Of a DNA stretch of 64,000 nucleotides, positions 52,532-60,674 are shown one piece after another. The notes under the pieces are model-generated. The model made no database searches. It was not told the DNA's origin and saw only the letters and a list, made by a program, of their open reading frames with translations. This stretch comes from JAKAWQ01 sp035509315 (GTDB lineage Bacteria; Pseudomonadota; Alphaproteobacteria; Acetobacterales; Acetobacteraceae): contig DATJLS010000030.1 of the NCBI GenBank assembly GCA_035509315.1, forward strand, positions 1 through 64,000, written 5' to 3'. The position numbers and the translations under genes were made by a program. Positions within the stretch are counted from its first letter, which is position 1; every line of letters starts with the position of its first letter.

Positions 52532-53131
52532 ATGAGCGCGATCCTGCCGCGCCGGTGGTGGCGCCGGTTGACCGATGCCTTGCTGCTGCCCTTCGCGCTG
52601 GCGCTGGTGCTCACGGAGGATGTGCTGTGGGCGGGCGCCAAGGCGCTGCTGCGTGGCTTCAACCGCCTGCCCCTCCTTGGCCGCCTGCGGAGCGGGATCG
52701 CCCGGCTGCCGGCCGCCTTTGCCCTCCCGCTGTTCCTGATCCCGGAGATCCTCTCGCATCTGGGCGAGATCTACACGGCGGTGCTGCTGGCCCAGGGCTG
52801 TTTCCGGGCCGCCATCCTGGTCGCCGTGCTGGGCAAGGGGCTGGCGACGCTGATCGTCGTCTGGATCTATCAGGCCGCGGCCCCGACCCTGCTCCGCGTC
52901 CGCTGGTTCGCCCGTCTGCATCATGCCGTGCTGGAGTTCCGCTACTGGACGCTCACCCGAGTCGCTCCCCTCTATGCACGCCTGGTCCGGCGCCGGCATC
53001 GCCGGCCATACCGAGATCGGGGCGGCGGGCTCACGCAGCTTCGGCTGCCGCTTCGGTTGCCGCTGCGATTCCTGGCACTCTGCCGGCGGCTTTCGGCGAT
53101 GTTCGGCTGGCGGCCCTCGCATCATCACTGA
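52532..53131 (+). CDS. Hypothetical membrane protein (199 aa)
   Basis: This 199-residue protein has an amphipathic Arg/Trp start (LPRRWWRRLTDALLLPFALALVLTEDVLW), two or three hydrophobic segments (about 16-32, 57-75, 83-110), and a very basic C-terminal third (RRRHRRPYRDRGGG) ending in a His cluster. The composition looks coding through residue 150; the basic end might be a frame drift. GGGGG precedes the ATG. Function unknown. It is followed by yebC, 112 bp away. Confidence 0.6.
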   Translation: MSAILPRRWWRRLTDALLLPFALALVLTEDVLWAGAKALLRGFNRLPLLGRLRSGIARLPAAFALPLFLIPEILSHLGEIYTAVLLAQGCFRAAILVAVLGKGLATLIVVWIYQAAAPTLLRVRWFARLHHAVLEFRYWTLTRVAPLYARLVRRRHRRPYRDRGGGLTQLRLPLRLPLRFLALCRRLSAMFGWRPSHHH

Positions 53132-53243
53132 AGCCACGACTGAATCCGCTGGCGCCTGCCGGTCCTTTGGCGTTCCCGTGCGAGCCGTTCTGCTTTAGAA
53201 GGCGGCCTGATTCCCCTTTTGTCCCGGAGGCTCTGCAACCGCG

Positions 53244-53993
53244 ATGGCGGGCCATTCGCAATTCAAGAACATCATGCACCGCAAGGGCGCGCAGGATGCC
53301 CGCCGCGCCCGCCAGTTCGGCCGGCTGATCCGGGAGATCACTGTCGCCGCCCGCCAGGGCATCCCGGAGGCAAGCACCAACCCGCGCCTGCGCGCAGCCG
53401 TTGCCGCCGCCCGCGAGGCCAATATGCCGAAGGACACCGTGGAGCGCGCCATCCGCAAGGCGAGCGGCGGCGGCGCGGGCGAGGATTTTTCCGAAGTGCG
53501 CTACGAGGGTTATGGCCCGGCCGGAGTCGCGGTCATCGTCGAGGCGCTGACCGACAATCGCAACCGCACCGCTTCCGACGTCCGCGCGGCCTTCGCCCGT
53601 CACGGCGGCACGCTCGGCGAGACCAATTCGGTTTCCTTCCTGTTTCAGAGACAGGGCGCGGTGCGCTATCCGCCCACGGCCACCGATGCCGATACCATGC
53701 TCGAGACCGCGGTCGAGGCCGGGGCGGAGAACGTGGAGAGCACGGAGGCGGGCCACGAGGTCACCACCGCGGTAGAGGATTTCTTCGCCGTGCGCGATGC
53801 TCTGGAGGCCCGATTCGGGCCGCCCGAGCGGGCGGAGATCGAGTGGCGGCCGAACACCACCGTCACGCTGGACGAGGAGCAGGCCGCCTCGGTCCTCAAG
53901 CTGCTCGATGCGCTGGAGGAGATCGACGATGTGCAGAATGTCAGCGCCAATTTCGACATCCCCGAAGCCGTGATGCAGCGCTTCGAGGCGTAA
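53244..53993 (+). CDS. yebC: YebC/PmpR family protein
   Basis: This 249-residue TACO1/YebC-family protein starts MAGHSQFKNIMHRKGAQDARRARQFGRLIREI and continues with NMPKDTVERAIRKASGG, YEGYGPAGVAVIVEALTDNRNRTASDVR and GGTLGETNSVSFLFQRQG. Members assist ribosomes at proline-rich stretches and were earlier described as transcription regulators. It lies directly upstream of ruvC (8 bp), as in many bacteria. The proline-rich TolA ~4 kb downstream is a natural candidate client. Confidence 0.95.
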   Translation: MAGHSQFKNIMHRKGAQDARRARQFGRLIREITVAARQGIPEASTNPRLRAAVAAAREANMPKDTVERAIRKASGGGAGEDFSEVRYEGYGPAGVAVIVEALTDNRNRTASDVRAAFARHGGTLGETNSVSFLFQRQGAVRYPPTATDADTMLETAVEAGAENVESTEAGHEVTTAVEDFFAVRDALEARFGPPERAEIEWRPNTTVTLDEEQAASVLKLLDALEEIDDVQNVSANFDIPEAVMQRFEA

Positions 53994-54001
53994 GCCGCGC
54001 C

Positions 54002-54523
54002 ATGCTGCGCCTGCTCGGCCTCGATCCCGGCCTCGGCGTCACCGGCTGGGGGGTGATCGGTGTTGCCGGCAATCGCCTCTCGCCGATCGGCTGCGGCATC
54101 ATCGCGACCGACACCGATACGGACGTGCCGAGCCGGCTGCGCGCGTTGCACGAGGCGCTGGCGGCGCTGATCGCCACCCACGCGCCGGCGGAGGCCGCGG
54201 TGGAGGAGACCTTCGTCAACCGCAACGGGGCCACCACGCTCAAGCTCGGCTATGCCCGCGGCATCGCCCTGCTCGCTCCGGCGCTCGCCGGGATCCCGGT
54301 CACCGAATATGCGGCCCGCACCGTCAAGCAATCCGTGGTCGGCACGGGCGCGGCGAGCAAGACCCAGGTGGCGATGATGGTCCGCAGGCTCCTCCCGGGC
54401 GCGGCCTTCGACAGCGCGGACGCGGCGGATGCGCTCGCCGTGGCCATCTGCCACGCCCATCACCGCGCGACCCGCCAGGCCTGGTCCCGCGCCGCCGCCC
54501 TCACCGAGCGGGCGGGCGCGTGA
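54002..54523 (+). CDS. ruvC: Holliday junction resolvase RuvC
   Basis: This 173-residue RNase H-fold nuclease resolves Holliday junctions in concert with RuvAB. The catalytic Asp is in LLGLDPGLGVTGWGV (about residue 7), Glu is in AVEETFVNRN (about 67), and the C-terminal acidic pair is in DSADAADALAVAICHAHH. Length is standard. It overlaps ruvA by four bases (GTGA). Confidence 0.96.
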   Translation: MLRLLGLDPGLGVTGWGVIGVAGNRLSPIGCGIIATDTDTDVPSRLRALHEALAALIATHAPAEAAVEETFVNRNGATTLKLGYARGIALLAPALAGIPVTEYAARTVKQSVVGTGAASKTQVAMMVRRLLPGAAFDSADAADALAVAICHAHHRATRQAWSRAAALTERAGA

Positions 54524-55113
54524 TCGCGAGCCTCACCGGCGAAGTGGCCGCGCTCGAGGAGCGGAGCTGTGTCCTCGATGTCGGCGGCGTCGGCTATCTC
54601 GTTCACGCCTCGACCCACACGCTCGCTTCGCTGCCGGCACCGCCCGCGCGGGCCCATCTCCTGATCGAGACGCAGCTTCGCGAGGACGCGATCCTGCTCT
54701 ACGGCTTCGCCGACGCAGCCGAGCGCGCCTGGTTCCGGCTGCTGATGGGAATCCAGGGTGTCGGCGCCAGGCTGGCGCTGGCCATCCTCTCCGCCCTGCC
54801 GCCTTCGGATCTCGCCGCCGCCATTGCCGCCGGTGATCGGGCCCTGCTTACCCGTGCCCCTGGCGTCGGCCAAAAACTCGCCCAGCGCCTCCTCGGCGAG
54901 CTGCGCGAGCCCGCCGCGCGCCTGCCGGCCGGCCCCGCCATCGAAACCCTCCCTCGGGCGCGATCGGAGGCGGAAGCGCTCTCCGCCCTGGTCAATCTCG
55001 GCTATCGCCGCGCCGAGGCCGAATCCGCGCTCGGCCGCGCCGCCGAGCGGCTTCCCGCCGGCGCTTCGCTCGAAGCGCTGGTTCGTGAGGGGCTCAAGGA
55101 GCTGGCGCGATGA
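54520..55113 (+). CDS. ruvA: Holliday junction DNA helicase RuvA
   Basis: This 197-residue junction-binding subunit has the N-terminal OB fold (MIASLTGEVAALEERSCVLDVGGVGYLV), helix-hairpin-helix motifs (LLMGIQGVGARLALAILSAL and RAPGVGQKLAQRLLGEL), and a C-terminal RuvB-binding domain (SEAEALSALVNLGYRRAEAESAL). The GTG start at 54520 overlaps the ruvC stop. The stop overlaps ruvB by four bases. Confidence 0.96.
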   Translation: MIASLTGEVAALEERSCVLDVGGVGYLVHASTHTLASLPAPPARAHLLIETQLREDAILLYGFADAAERAWFRLLMGIQGVGARLALAILSALPPSDLAAAIAAGDRALLTRAPGVGQKLAQRLLGELREPAARLPAGPAIETLPRARSEAEALSALVNLGYRRAEAESALGRAAERLPAGASLEALVREGLKELAR

Positions 55114-56174
55114 GCGGCCTCTCCGCCGAGGAGAAGCGTGCCGTCAGCGCCCACGCCGGCGAGGAGGATGCGGCCGAGGGCAGCTTGCGGCCCCAGATGC
55201 TCGCGGAGTTCATCGGCCAGGCAGGCTTGCGTGCCAATCTCGGCGTCTTCATCACCGCCGCACGCGCCCGCACCGAGCCGCTCGATCATGTCCTGCTGCA
55301 CGGCCCGCCCGGCCTCGGCAAGACCACCCTCGGCCAGATCATCGCCCGCGAGCTCGGTGTCGGCTTTCGCGCCACCTCCGGGCCGGTTCTGCAACGCGCC
55401 GGCGATCTCGCCGCGGTGCTCACCAATCTCCAGCCGCGCGATGTGCTCTTCATCGACGAGATCCATCGCCTCGCGCCGGCGATCGAGGAGATCCTCTATC
55501 CGGCGATGGAGGATTTCCAGCTCGACCTCATCATCGGCGAGGGACCGGCGGCGCGCAGCGTGCGCATCGATCTCGCGCCCTTCACCCTGGTCGGGGCCAC
55601 GACCCGCTCGGGCCTGCTCACCACCCCCTTGCGCGAACGCTTCGGCATCCCGCTCCGGCTCTCCTTCTACAGCCCTGCCGAGCTGGAAAGGATCGTCACC
55701 CGCGGGGCGCAGAAGCTCGGCTTCGCGCTTGCCGCCGACGGCGCGGCCGAGATCGCCGCCCGCTCCCGCGGCACGCCGCGCATCGCCGGCCGCCTGCTCC
55801 GCCGGGTGCGGGATTTCGCCGCCGTCGGCACCCATCCGGTCGTCGATCGACCGGTCGCGGACGAAGCGCTGAACCGGCTCGAGATCGATCGGCTCGGCCT
55901 CGATGCGATGGATCGGCGCTATCTCGCCCGCATCGCCGAGCATCACGGCGGCGGGCCGGTCGGCGTCGAGACCCTGGCCGCGGCACTCGCCGAGGCGCGC
56001 GACACGATCGAGGACGTGATCGAGCCCTTTTTGATCCAGGAAGGCCTTGTGCTCCGCACCAGCCGCGGCCGTGTCCTCGGCGAGCCGGGCTGGCGGCATC
56101 TCGGCCTTTCGCCGCCGCCGCGCCTGCCCGGTCAGCTCGATCTGCTGAACGAGGCCGGGGACGAGGCCGGATGA
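55110..56174 (+). CDS. ruvB: Holliday junction branch-migration ATPase RuvB
   Basis: This 354-residue AAA+ motor has Walker A GPPGLGKTTLGQ (about residues 66-77), Walker B VLFIDEIHRL, sensor 1 LVGATTRSGLLTTPLRERFG, and the C-terminal winged helix (EEGL-like IQEGLVLRTSRGRVL). The N-terminal ~25 residues precede the usual SLRPQMLAEFIGQ. It drives branch migration on RuvA-bound junctions. It overlaps ruvA and ybgC by four bases each. Confidence 0.97.
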   Translation: MSGLSAEEKRAVSAHAGEEDAAEGSLRPQMLAEFIGQAGLRANLGVFITAARARTEPLDHVLLHGPPGLGKTTLGQIIARELGVGFRATSGPVLQRAGDLAAVLTNLQPRDVLFIDEIHRLAPAIEEILYPAMEDFQLDLIIGEGPAARSVRIDLAPFTLVGATTRSGLLTTPLRERFGIPLRLSFYSPAELERIVTRGAQKLGFALAADGAAEIAARSRGTPRIAGRLLRRVRDFAAVGTHPVVDRPVADEALNRLEIDRLGLDAMDRRYLARIAEHHGGGPVGVETLAAALAEARDTIEDVIEPFLIQEGLVLRTSRGRVLGEPGWRHLGLSPPPRLPGQLDLLNEAGDEAG

Positions 56175-56611
56175 GCGGGCATCGCTTCCCCTGCCGCGTC
56201 TATTTCGAGGACACGGATGCCGCCGGCCTCGTCTATCACGCGAACTATCTCCGCTTCGCCGAACGGGCCCGGACCGAGGCGCTGCGCGATCTCGGCGTGC
56301 CCCATGCCGTCCTGATGGAGGAACACGGTCTCATCTTCGTGGTGCGACGCATCAAAATGGACTATCTCCGTGTCTCCCGGCTTGACGATTCGCTGGAAGT
56401 GATCACCACGGTACTTGCCGTCGGCGCGGCGAAAGCCGAGCTTGCCCAGGCGATTCGGCGGGATGAAGAGACGCTCGTGGCGGCGGAGGTGGTGCTTGCC
56501 TGTGTCCGCCGCGACGACGGCAGGCCCGCCAGAATTCCGCCGCGCTGGCGTCATGCCCTGAGAGAGCTTGCCAAGGGGGTTGGCGGGCGGGCTAAGGGGG
56601 CGGGGGGTTAG
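56171..56611 (+). CDS. ybgC: Acyl-CoA thioesterase YbgC
   Basis: This 146-residue hotdog-fold thioesterase of the Tol-Pal-associated family has the active site in VYFEDTDAAGLVYHANYLRFAERARTE (conserved Asp in DTDAAG). ATG 56171 overlaps the ruvB stop. It comes directly before tolQ, the usual position of ybgC. A short Gly-rich tail (AKGVGGRAKGAGG) is encoded by a near repeat. Confidence 0.95.
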   Translation: MSGHRFPCRVYFEDTDAAGLVYHANYLRFAERARTEALRDLGVPHAVLMEEHGLIFVVRRIKMDYLRVSRLDDSLEVITTVLAVGAAKAELAQAIRRDEETLVAAEVVLACVRRDDGRPARIPPRWRHALRELAKGVGGRAKGAGG

Positions 56612-56660
56612 TCACGGCGCCGGCCCATCACGGGCGCGGCGGCGGATGAGGAGTTTTCGC

Positions 56661-57377
56661 GTGGACCAGGCGGTCAATGCCGTAAATCTCGGCTCGGTGA
56701 GTGTGAATCTCTCTCTCTGGGGGCTTTTTCTCCAGGCCGATATCATCGTGAAATTCGTGATCCTCGGGCTGCTCGCCGCGAGCATCTGGGTCTGGGCCAT
56801 CATCTTCGAGAAATGGAGCTCGCTGCGGCGCGTCAACCAGTCCGCCGACCAGTTCGAGAGCCGCTTCTGGTCGGGCGGCAGCCTCGATGCGCTCTATGAC
56901 GAGGAGGGCCAGGCACCCGCCCATCCCATGGCCGCCGTGTTCGGCGCCGCGCTCGGCGAGTGGCGCCGCACCGCGCGCGTGGTCGGCGCGGATATCAGCC
57001 ATTCCGGGGTGAAGGAACGCGTCGATCGCGCCATGGGCGTGGTCACCCAGCGGGAGATGGAGCGGCTGGAACGCTGGATGACCTTCCTCGCGTCGGTCGG
57101 CGCCACGGCGCCGTTCGTCGGCCTCTTCGGCACCGTCTGGGGCATCATGCACAGCTTCTCGGCGATCGCGGCGATGCACAACACCAACCTCGCCGTCGTC
57201 GCCCCGGGCATCGCCCAGGCCCTCTTCGCCACCGCGGTCGGCCTCTTCGCCGCGATCCCGGCGGTGCTTGCCTACAACACCATCAGCACCGACCTCGCCC
57301 GCTTCGCCGGCCGGCTCGAGGCCTTCGCCACCGAGTTCGGCGCCATCCTCTCCCGCCAGACCGAGGAGCGTGCCTGA
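56661..57377 (+). CDS. tolQ: Tol-Pal system proton channel subunit TolQ
   Basis: This 238-residue inner-membrane protein of the MotA/ExbB/TolQ family has three helices: about 15-40 (LFLQADIIVKFVILGLLAASIWVWAIIF), about 135-157 (TAPFVGLFGTVWGIMHSFSAI), and about 172-196 (GIAQALFATAVGLFAAIPAVLAY). GTG 56661 is chosen because GAGGAG lies 7 bp upstream and because VDQAVNAVNLGS matches the usual start. ATG 56646 is the alternative. With TolR it uses proton flow to energise TolA during cell division. Confidence 0.95.
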   Translation: MDQAVNAVNLGSVSVNLSLWGLFLQADIIVKFVILGLLAASIWVWAIIFEKWSSLRRVNQSADQFESRFWSGGSLDALYDEEGQAPAHPMAAVFGAALGEWRRTARVVGADISHSGVKERVDRAMGVVTQREMERLERWMTFLASVGATAPFVGLFGTVWGIMHSFSAIAAMHNTNLAVVAPGIAQALFATAVGLFAAIPAVLAYNTISTDLARFAGRLEAFATEFGAILSRQTEERA

Positions 57378-57378
57378 C

Positions 57379-57861
57379 ATGGCCGCGACCCTCCCCGGCC
57401 GCACCAACGGCCGCAACGGCCATCGCGGCCGCTACCGCCCGCTCGCCGAGATCAATGTCACGCCGCTCGTGGACGTGATGCTCGTGCTCCTGATCATCTT
57501 CATGGTCACCGCGCCGCTGATGACCTCGGGCGTCACCGTCGATCTGCCCAAGGCGGACGCGGCGCCGCTCAACCAGGATTCCACGCCCATCACCCTCTCA
57601 ATCGACGCCGCCGGCGAGATCTATCTCCAGGACACCCAGATCCCGCTGGAAGGGCTGGTCGCGAAACTGAAGGCGATCGCCCAGAACAATCCGGACCGGC
57701 GGATCTTCGTGCGCGGCGATCGGCGCCTGCCCTATGGCCGGATCATGGAGGTGATGGCGACCATTACCCAGGGCGGGTTCACCAAGGTCGCGCTGCTCGC
57801 CGAATCGGCCCCGTCGCCATCGCAGACAGACCAGAACCGGAGCGGCGGGAAGAAGGGCTGA
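57379..57861 (+). CDS. tolR: Tol-Pal system protein TolR
   Basis: This 160-residue ExbD/TolR protein has a cytoplasmic N-terminus with Gly/Arg/Asn repeats, one helix (EINVTPLVDVMLVLLIIFMVTAPLMTSG, about 24-50) with the proton-path Asp in PLVDVML, and a periplasmic domain containing RRIFVRGDRRLPYGRIMEVMA. It starts 1 bp after the tolQ stop. The C-terminal tail (SPSQTDQNRSGGKKG) is short and charged. Confidence 0.95.
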   Translation: MAATLPGRTNGRNGHRGRYRPLAEINVTPLVDVMLVLLIIFMVTAPLMTSGVTVDLPKADAAPLNQDSTPITLSIDAAGEIYLQDTQIPLEGLVAKLKAIAQNNPDRRIFVRGDRRLPYGRIMEVMATITQGGFTKVALLAESAPSPSQTDQNRSGGKKG

Positions 57862-57885
57862 CACCCACCCCCAAGGCCTGCTTCC

Positions 57886-58851
57886 ATGCCCCCCGAGCTA
57901 CGCCGCGGCGCCGCCTTCTCCGCGGTCCTGCACATCATCATCGTGATCCTGCTGGTGATCACGGTGGGGCCTTCGCTGCCGCCCGAGGCGCCGCAGGGCC
58001 TCGCCGTGAGCGTGGAATTCACCGGGCCGACGACGAGAGGGCCGGCGCCCACCCCGACGCCCGCGCCCGCCAAGGCCCCGACGGTGACGAAGAAGCCGCC
58101 GGTGCAGCAGCCGCCGAAGCCGCAACCGCCCGAGGCCCCCCCGCCGCCGCCACCGCCACCCCCCCCGCCGACGCCGGCCGAGAAGGCCCCGGCACCCAAG
58201 CCGGTGCCCCCGGTGCCGCGCACCCAGGCACCGACGCCCGTTCGCGTGCCAACCCCGCCGCCGCCGAAGACACCGCCGCCGCCCTCTCCGCCCAAGCCGG
58301 CGCCCGCGCCGCAGCCGCCGCTGCCTTTGCCGCCGCCCCCCGCGCCGGTGCCGCCGGCTCCGCCGAGCCCGACGCACCAGCCGAACCCGACCACCAATCC
58401 GGCCGCGTCCAGCCAGACGCTCGAGAACACGCTCGAGAAGCTGCGCTCGCTCGAGCAGCAGACGAGCCCGCCCAAGGCCCTGCCGAACCCCACGCCGGGC
58501 GGGGCGCCCAATCCCGGCGGCAACCCGCAGAGCAACGACACGTCCTCTCTCTCGGCTTCCGAACGCGGCGCGATCGGCGCCTATGTCCGGCGCTGCTGGA
58601 CCTATGATCCGGGCGCGGAAGGGGTGAACCAGTTCCAGGTCCTGCTCGACGTCATCACCGATGCCGCGGGCGTCGTGCGGGTCGCCACCATCGCGCCTTC
58701 GGACGAGGCGCGGGTGGACTCCAACCCCGAGCTGCGCGCCTTCGCCGAACGCGCCGTCAACGCCGTGCTCGATCCCCGTTGCGCCAACCTGCCGCTGCCG
58801 GCGGGCCTTCTCGGCGAGACGCGCCATCTCGAGTTCCGGTTCTCACCGTAA
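57886..58851 (+). CDS. tolA: TolA-like protein with proline-rich spacer
   Basis: This 321-residue protein has one N-terminal helix (FSAVLHIIIVILLVITVG, about 10-27, with the His of the TonB/TolA SHLS-type region), then a ~150-residue spacer very rich in Pro (PPPPPPPPPPP, PKPVPPVPRT). The C-terminal TolA/TonB-like domain (SERGAIGAYVRRCWTYDPGAEG, LPAGLLGETRHLEFRF) spans about 225-320. Position after tolQR supports TolA. A TonB-like Pro spacer, instead of the Ala/Lys-rich coiled coil of enterobacterial TolA, is atypical. tolB and pal do not follow. Confidence 0.88.
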   Translation: MPPELRRGAAFSAVLHIIIVILLVITVGPSLPPEAPQGLAVSVEFTGPTTRGPAPTPTPAPAKAPTVTKKPPVQQPPKPQPPEAPPPPPPPPPPPTPAEKAPAPKPVPPVPRTQAPTPVRVPTPPPPKTPPPPSPPKPAPAPQPPLPLPPPPAPVPPAPPSPTHQPNPTTNPAASSQTLENTLEKLRSLEQQTSPPKALPNPTPGGAPNPGGNPQSNDTSSLSASERGAIGAYVRRCWTYDPGAEGVNQFQVLLDVITDAAGVVRVATIAPSDEARVDSNPELRAFAERAVNAVLDPRCANLPLPAGLLGETRHLEFRFSP

Positions 58852-58869
58852 ACCGAGGCTCTTGGCATC

Positions 58870-60672
58870 TTGGCGAAGAAGGATCACGTCCAAGGCGCGA
58901 GACAGAAGCGGATAGCGGCCGGCGCGGCAGAGACGCTGGAGCAGGCCCTGGCGCTGCACCAGATGGGCAGGCTTGCGGAGGCAGAGCAGCTCTACAAGCG
59001 GATCCTGCAACAGGAGCCCGACCATATCGACGCGCTGCATCTGCTCGGCATGGCGGCGCTGCAGGCCGGGCAGAAGGAGCGCGGCGCGCGGCTGCTCGAG
59101 AAGGTGATTCGCGTCCGCCCGGATATCGCCGCGGCGCACAGCAACCGCGGCGTCGCGCTCAGGGATCTCGGCCGGCTGGCGGAAGCCGTCGCCAGCTACG
59201 ACAAGGCGATCGCGCTCGCACCGGATTTCGCCGAGGCCCACAACAATCGCGGTGTCGCGCTCGCGGATCTCGGGCGGTTCGCCGAGGCCATTGCGAGCTG
59301 CGACAGGGCGATCGCGCTCAAGCCCGATTACGCCGAGGCCCACAACAATCGCGGCAACGCTCTCCGGGGCCTCGATCGGTTCGAGGAGGCCGTCGCCAGC
59401 TATGAGAGGGCGATCGCGCTCAACCCGCGCTCTGCCGAGGCGCATGCCAATCGCGGCGTCGCTTTCGAGGAGCTGAGGCGCTTCGCCGAAGCGCTTGCAG
59501 CTTCCGACAGGGCGATCGCGCTCAAGCCCGATTATGCCGAGGCCCACAACAATCGCGGGATCGCGCTCAGGGACCTCAACCGGCTCGAGGAGGCGGTTGC
59601 CAGCTATGAGAGGGCGATCACGCTCGAGCCCGATTACGCCGAGGCGTACAGCAACCGGGGCCTCGCGTTCAGGGATCTGAGACGGTTCGACGAGGCCATT
59701 GCGAGCTACGACAAGGCAATCACGCTCAAGCCCGATTACGCCGAGGCCTATTTCAACAAAAGCCTCTGTTGCCTGACGATGGGAGAGATGGCGCAGGGAT
59801 GGAAATTGTTTGAGTATCGCAAAAAAATGGCGCGCCCGATGGGCTATCGCCCCGATGCCCGCCCGACATGGCTCGGCACGGAGGATCTGGCGGGCAAGAC
59901 CCTGTTTCTTTACTGGGAGCAAGGGCTCGGCGATACGATTCAATTCTGCCGCTATGCGGGGCTGGCCCAGGCGCGCGGGGCCCGCGTGGTGATGAGCGTG
60001 CAAGATTCGCTGGCCCGGCTGCTGCGGCCAATGGAAGCGCCAATCGAAATCATCGGCGCCGATCAGGCGCCCGACGCGTTCGATTTCCATTGCCCTTTGA
60101 TGAGCCTGCCGCTTGCATTCGGGACAACCCGGGAAACCATTCCTTCGATGCCGCGCTATCTTGCTGCCGACCCGCGGCTGAAAGCGCAATGGGCGGAGCG
60201 CCTGCCAGGCGGCGGCGGGCCCCGCATCGGCCTCGCGTGGAGCGGCAATCCGATCCATCCGAACGACCACAACCGCTCGATGAGGCTCGCCGCGCTTCAG
60301 CCACTCCTCTCCATGGAAGCGGAGTGGGTCTCTCTGCAAAAGGAACTCCGCCCGGACGATGAAGCAGCACTCGCGGAATGCCGTCCGATCACCTTTCCCG
60401 GTGAGGCGCTCGAGGATTTCGCCGATACCGCGGCGGTGATCGAAGCGCTCGATCTGGTCATCACCGTCGACACCGCCGTGGCGCATCTGGCGGGCGCGCT
60501 CGGCAAGCCGGTCTGGATCCTGCTGCCGTTCGCGACCGATTGGCGCTGGCCGCTCGATCGGGAGGAGAGCACCTGGTACCCCAGCGCGCGACTTTATCGC
60601 CAGCCGCGAATCGATGACTGGCCTTCCGTCATCGAGCGGGTGAGAAACGCGCTGGCCTCGCGGTTCGGGTGA
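58870..60672 (+). CDS. TPR protein with C-terminal heptosyltransferase-like domain
   Basis: This 600-residue protein starts at TTG 58870. About eight 34-residue TPRs span residues ~20-300. Six consecutive ones (DNA 59134-59745, 102-bp period) are nearly identical (AHNNRGVAL-DLGRFAEAIASYDRAIALKPDYAE). The C-terminal half (LYWEQGLGDTIQFCRYAGLAQARGA, GLAWSGNPIHPNDHNRSM, LVITVDTAVAHLAGALGKPVWILLPF) matches the glycosyltransferase-9/heptosyltransferase-like domain that accompanies TPRs in many alphaproteobacteria. Protein or envelope glycosylation is possible, but the acceptor is unknown. It occupies the tolB position, and its stop is 2 bp from the convergent Na/Pi symporter stop. Confidence 0.85.
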   Translation: MAKKDHVQGARQKRIAAGAAETLEQALALHQMGRLAEAEQLYKRILQQEPDHIDALHLLGMAALQAGQKERGARLLEKVIRVRPDIAAAHSNRGVALRDLGRLAEAVASYDKAIALAPDFAEAHNNRGVALADLGRFAEAIASCDRAIALKPDYAEAHNNRGNALRGLDRFEEAVASYERAIALNPRSAEAHANRGVAFEELRRFAEALAASDRAIALKPDYAEAHNNRGIALRDLNRLEEAVASYERAITLEPDYAEAYSNRGLAFRDLRRFDEAIASYDKAITLKPDYAEAYFNKSLCCLTMGEMAQGWKLFEYRKKMARPMGYRPDARPTWLGTEDLAGKTLFLYWEQGLGDTIQFCRYAGLAQARGARVVMSVQDSLARLLRPMEAPIEIIGADQAPDAFDFHCPLMSLPLAFGTTRETIPSMPRYLAADPRLKAQWAERLPGGGGPRIGLAWSGNPIHPNDHNRSMRLAALQPLLSMEAEWVSLQKELRPDDEAALAECRPITFPGEALEDFADTAAVIEALDLVITVDTAVAHLAGALGKPVWILLPFATDWRWPLDREESTWYPSARLYRQPRIDDWPSVIERVRNALASRFG

Positions 60673-60674
60673 AT

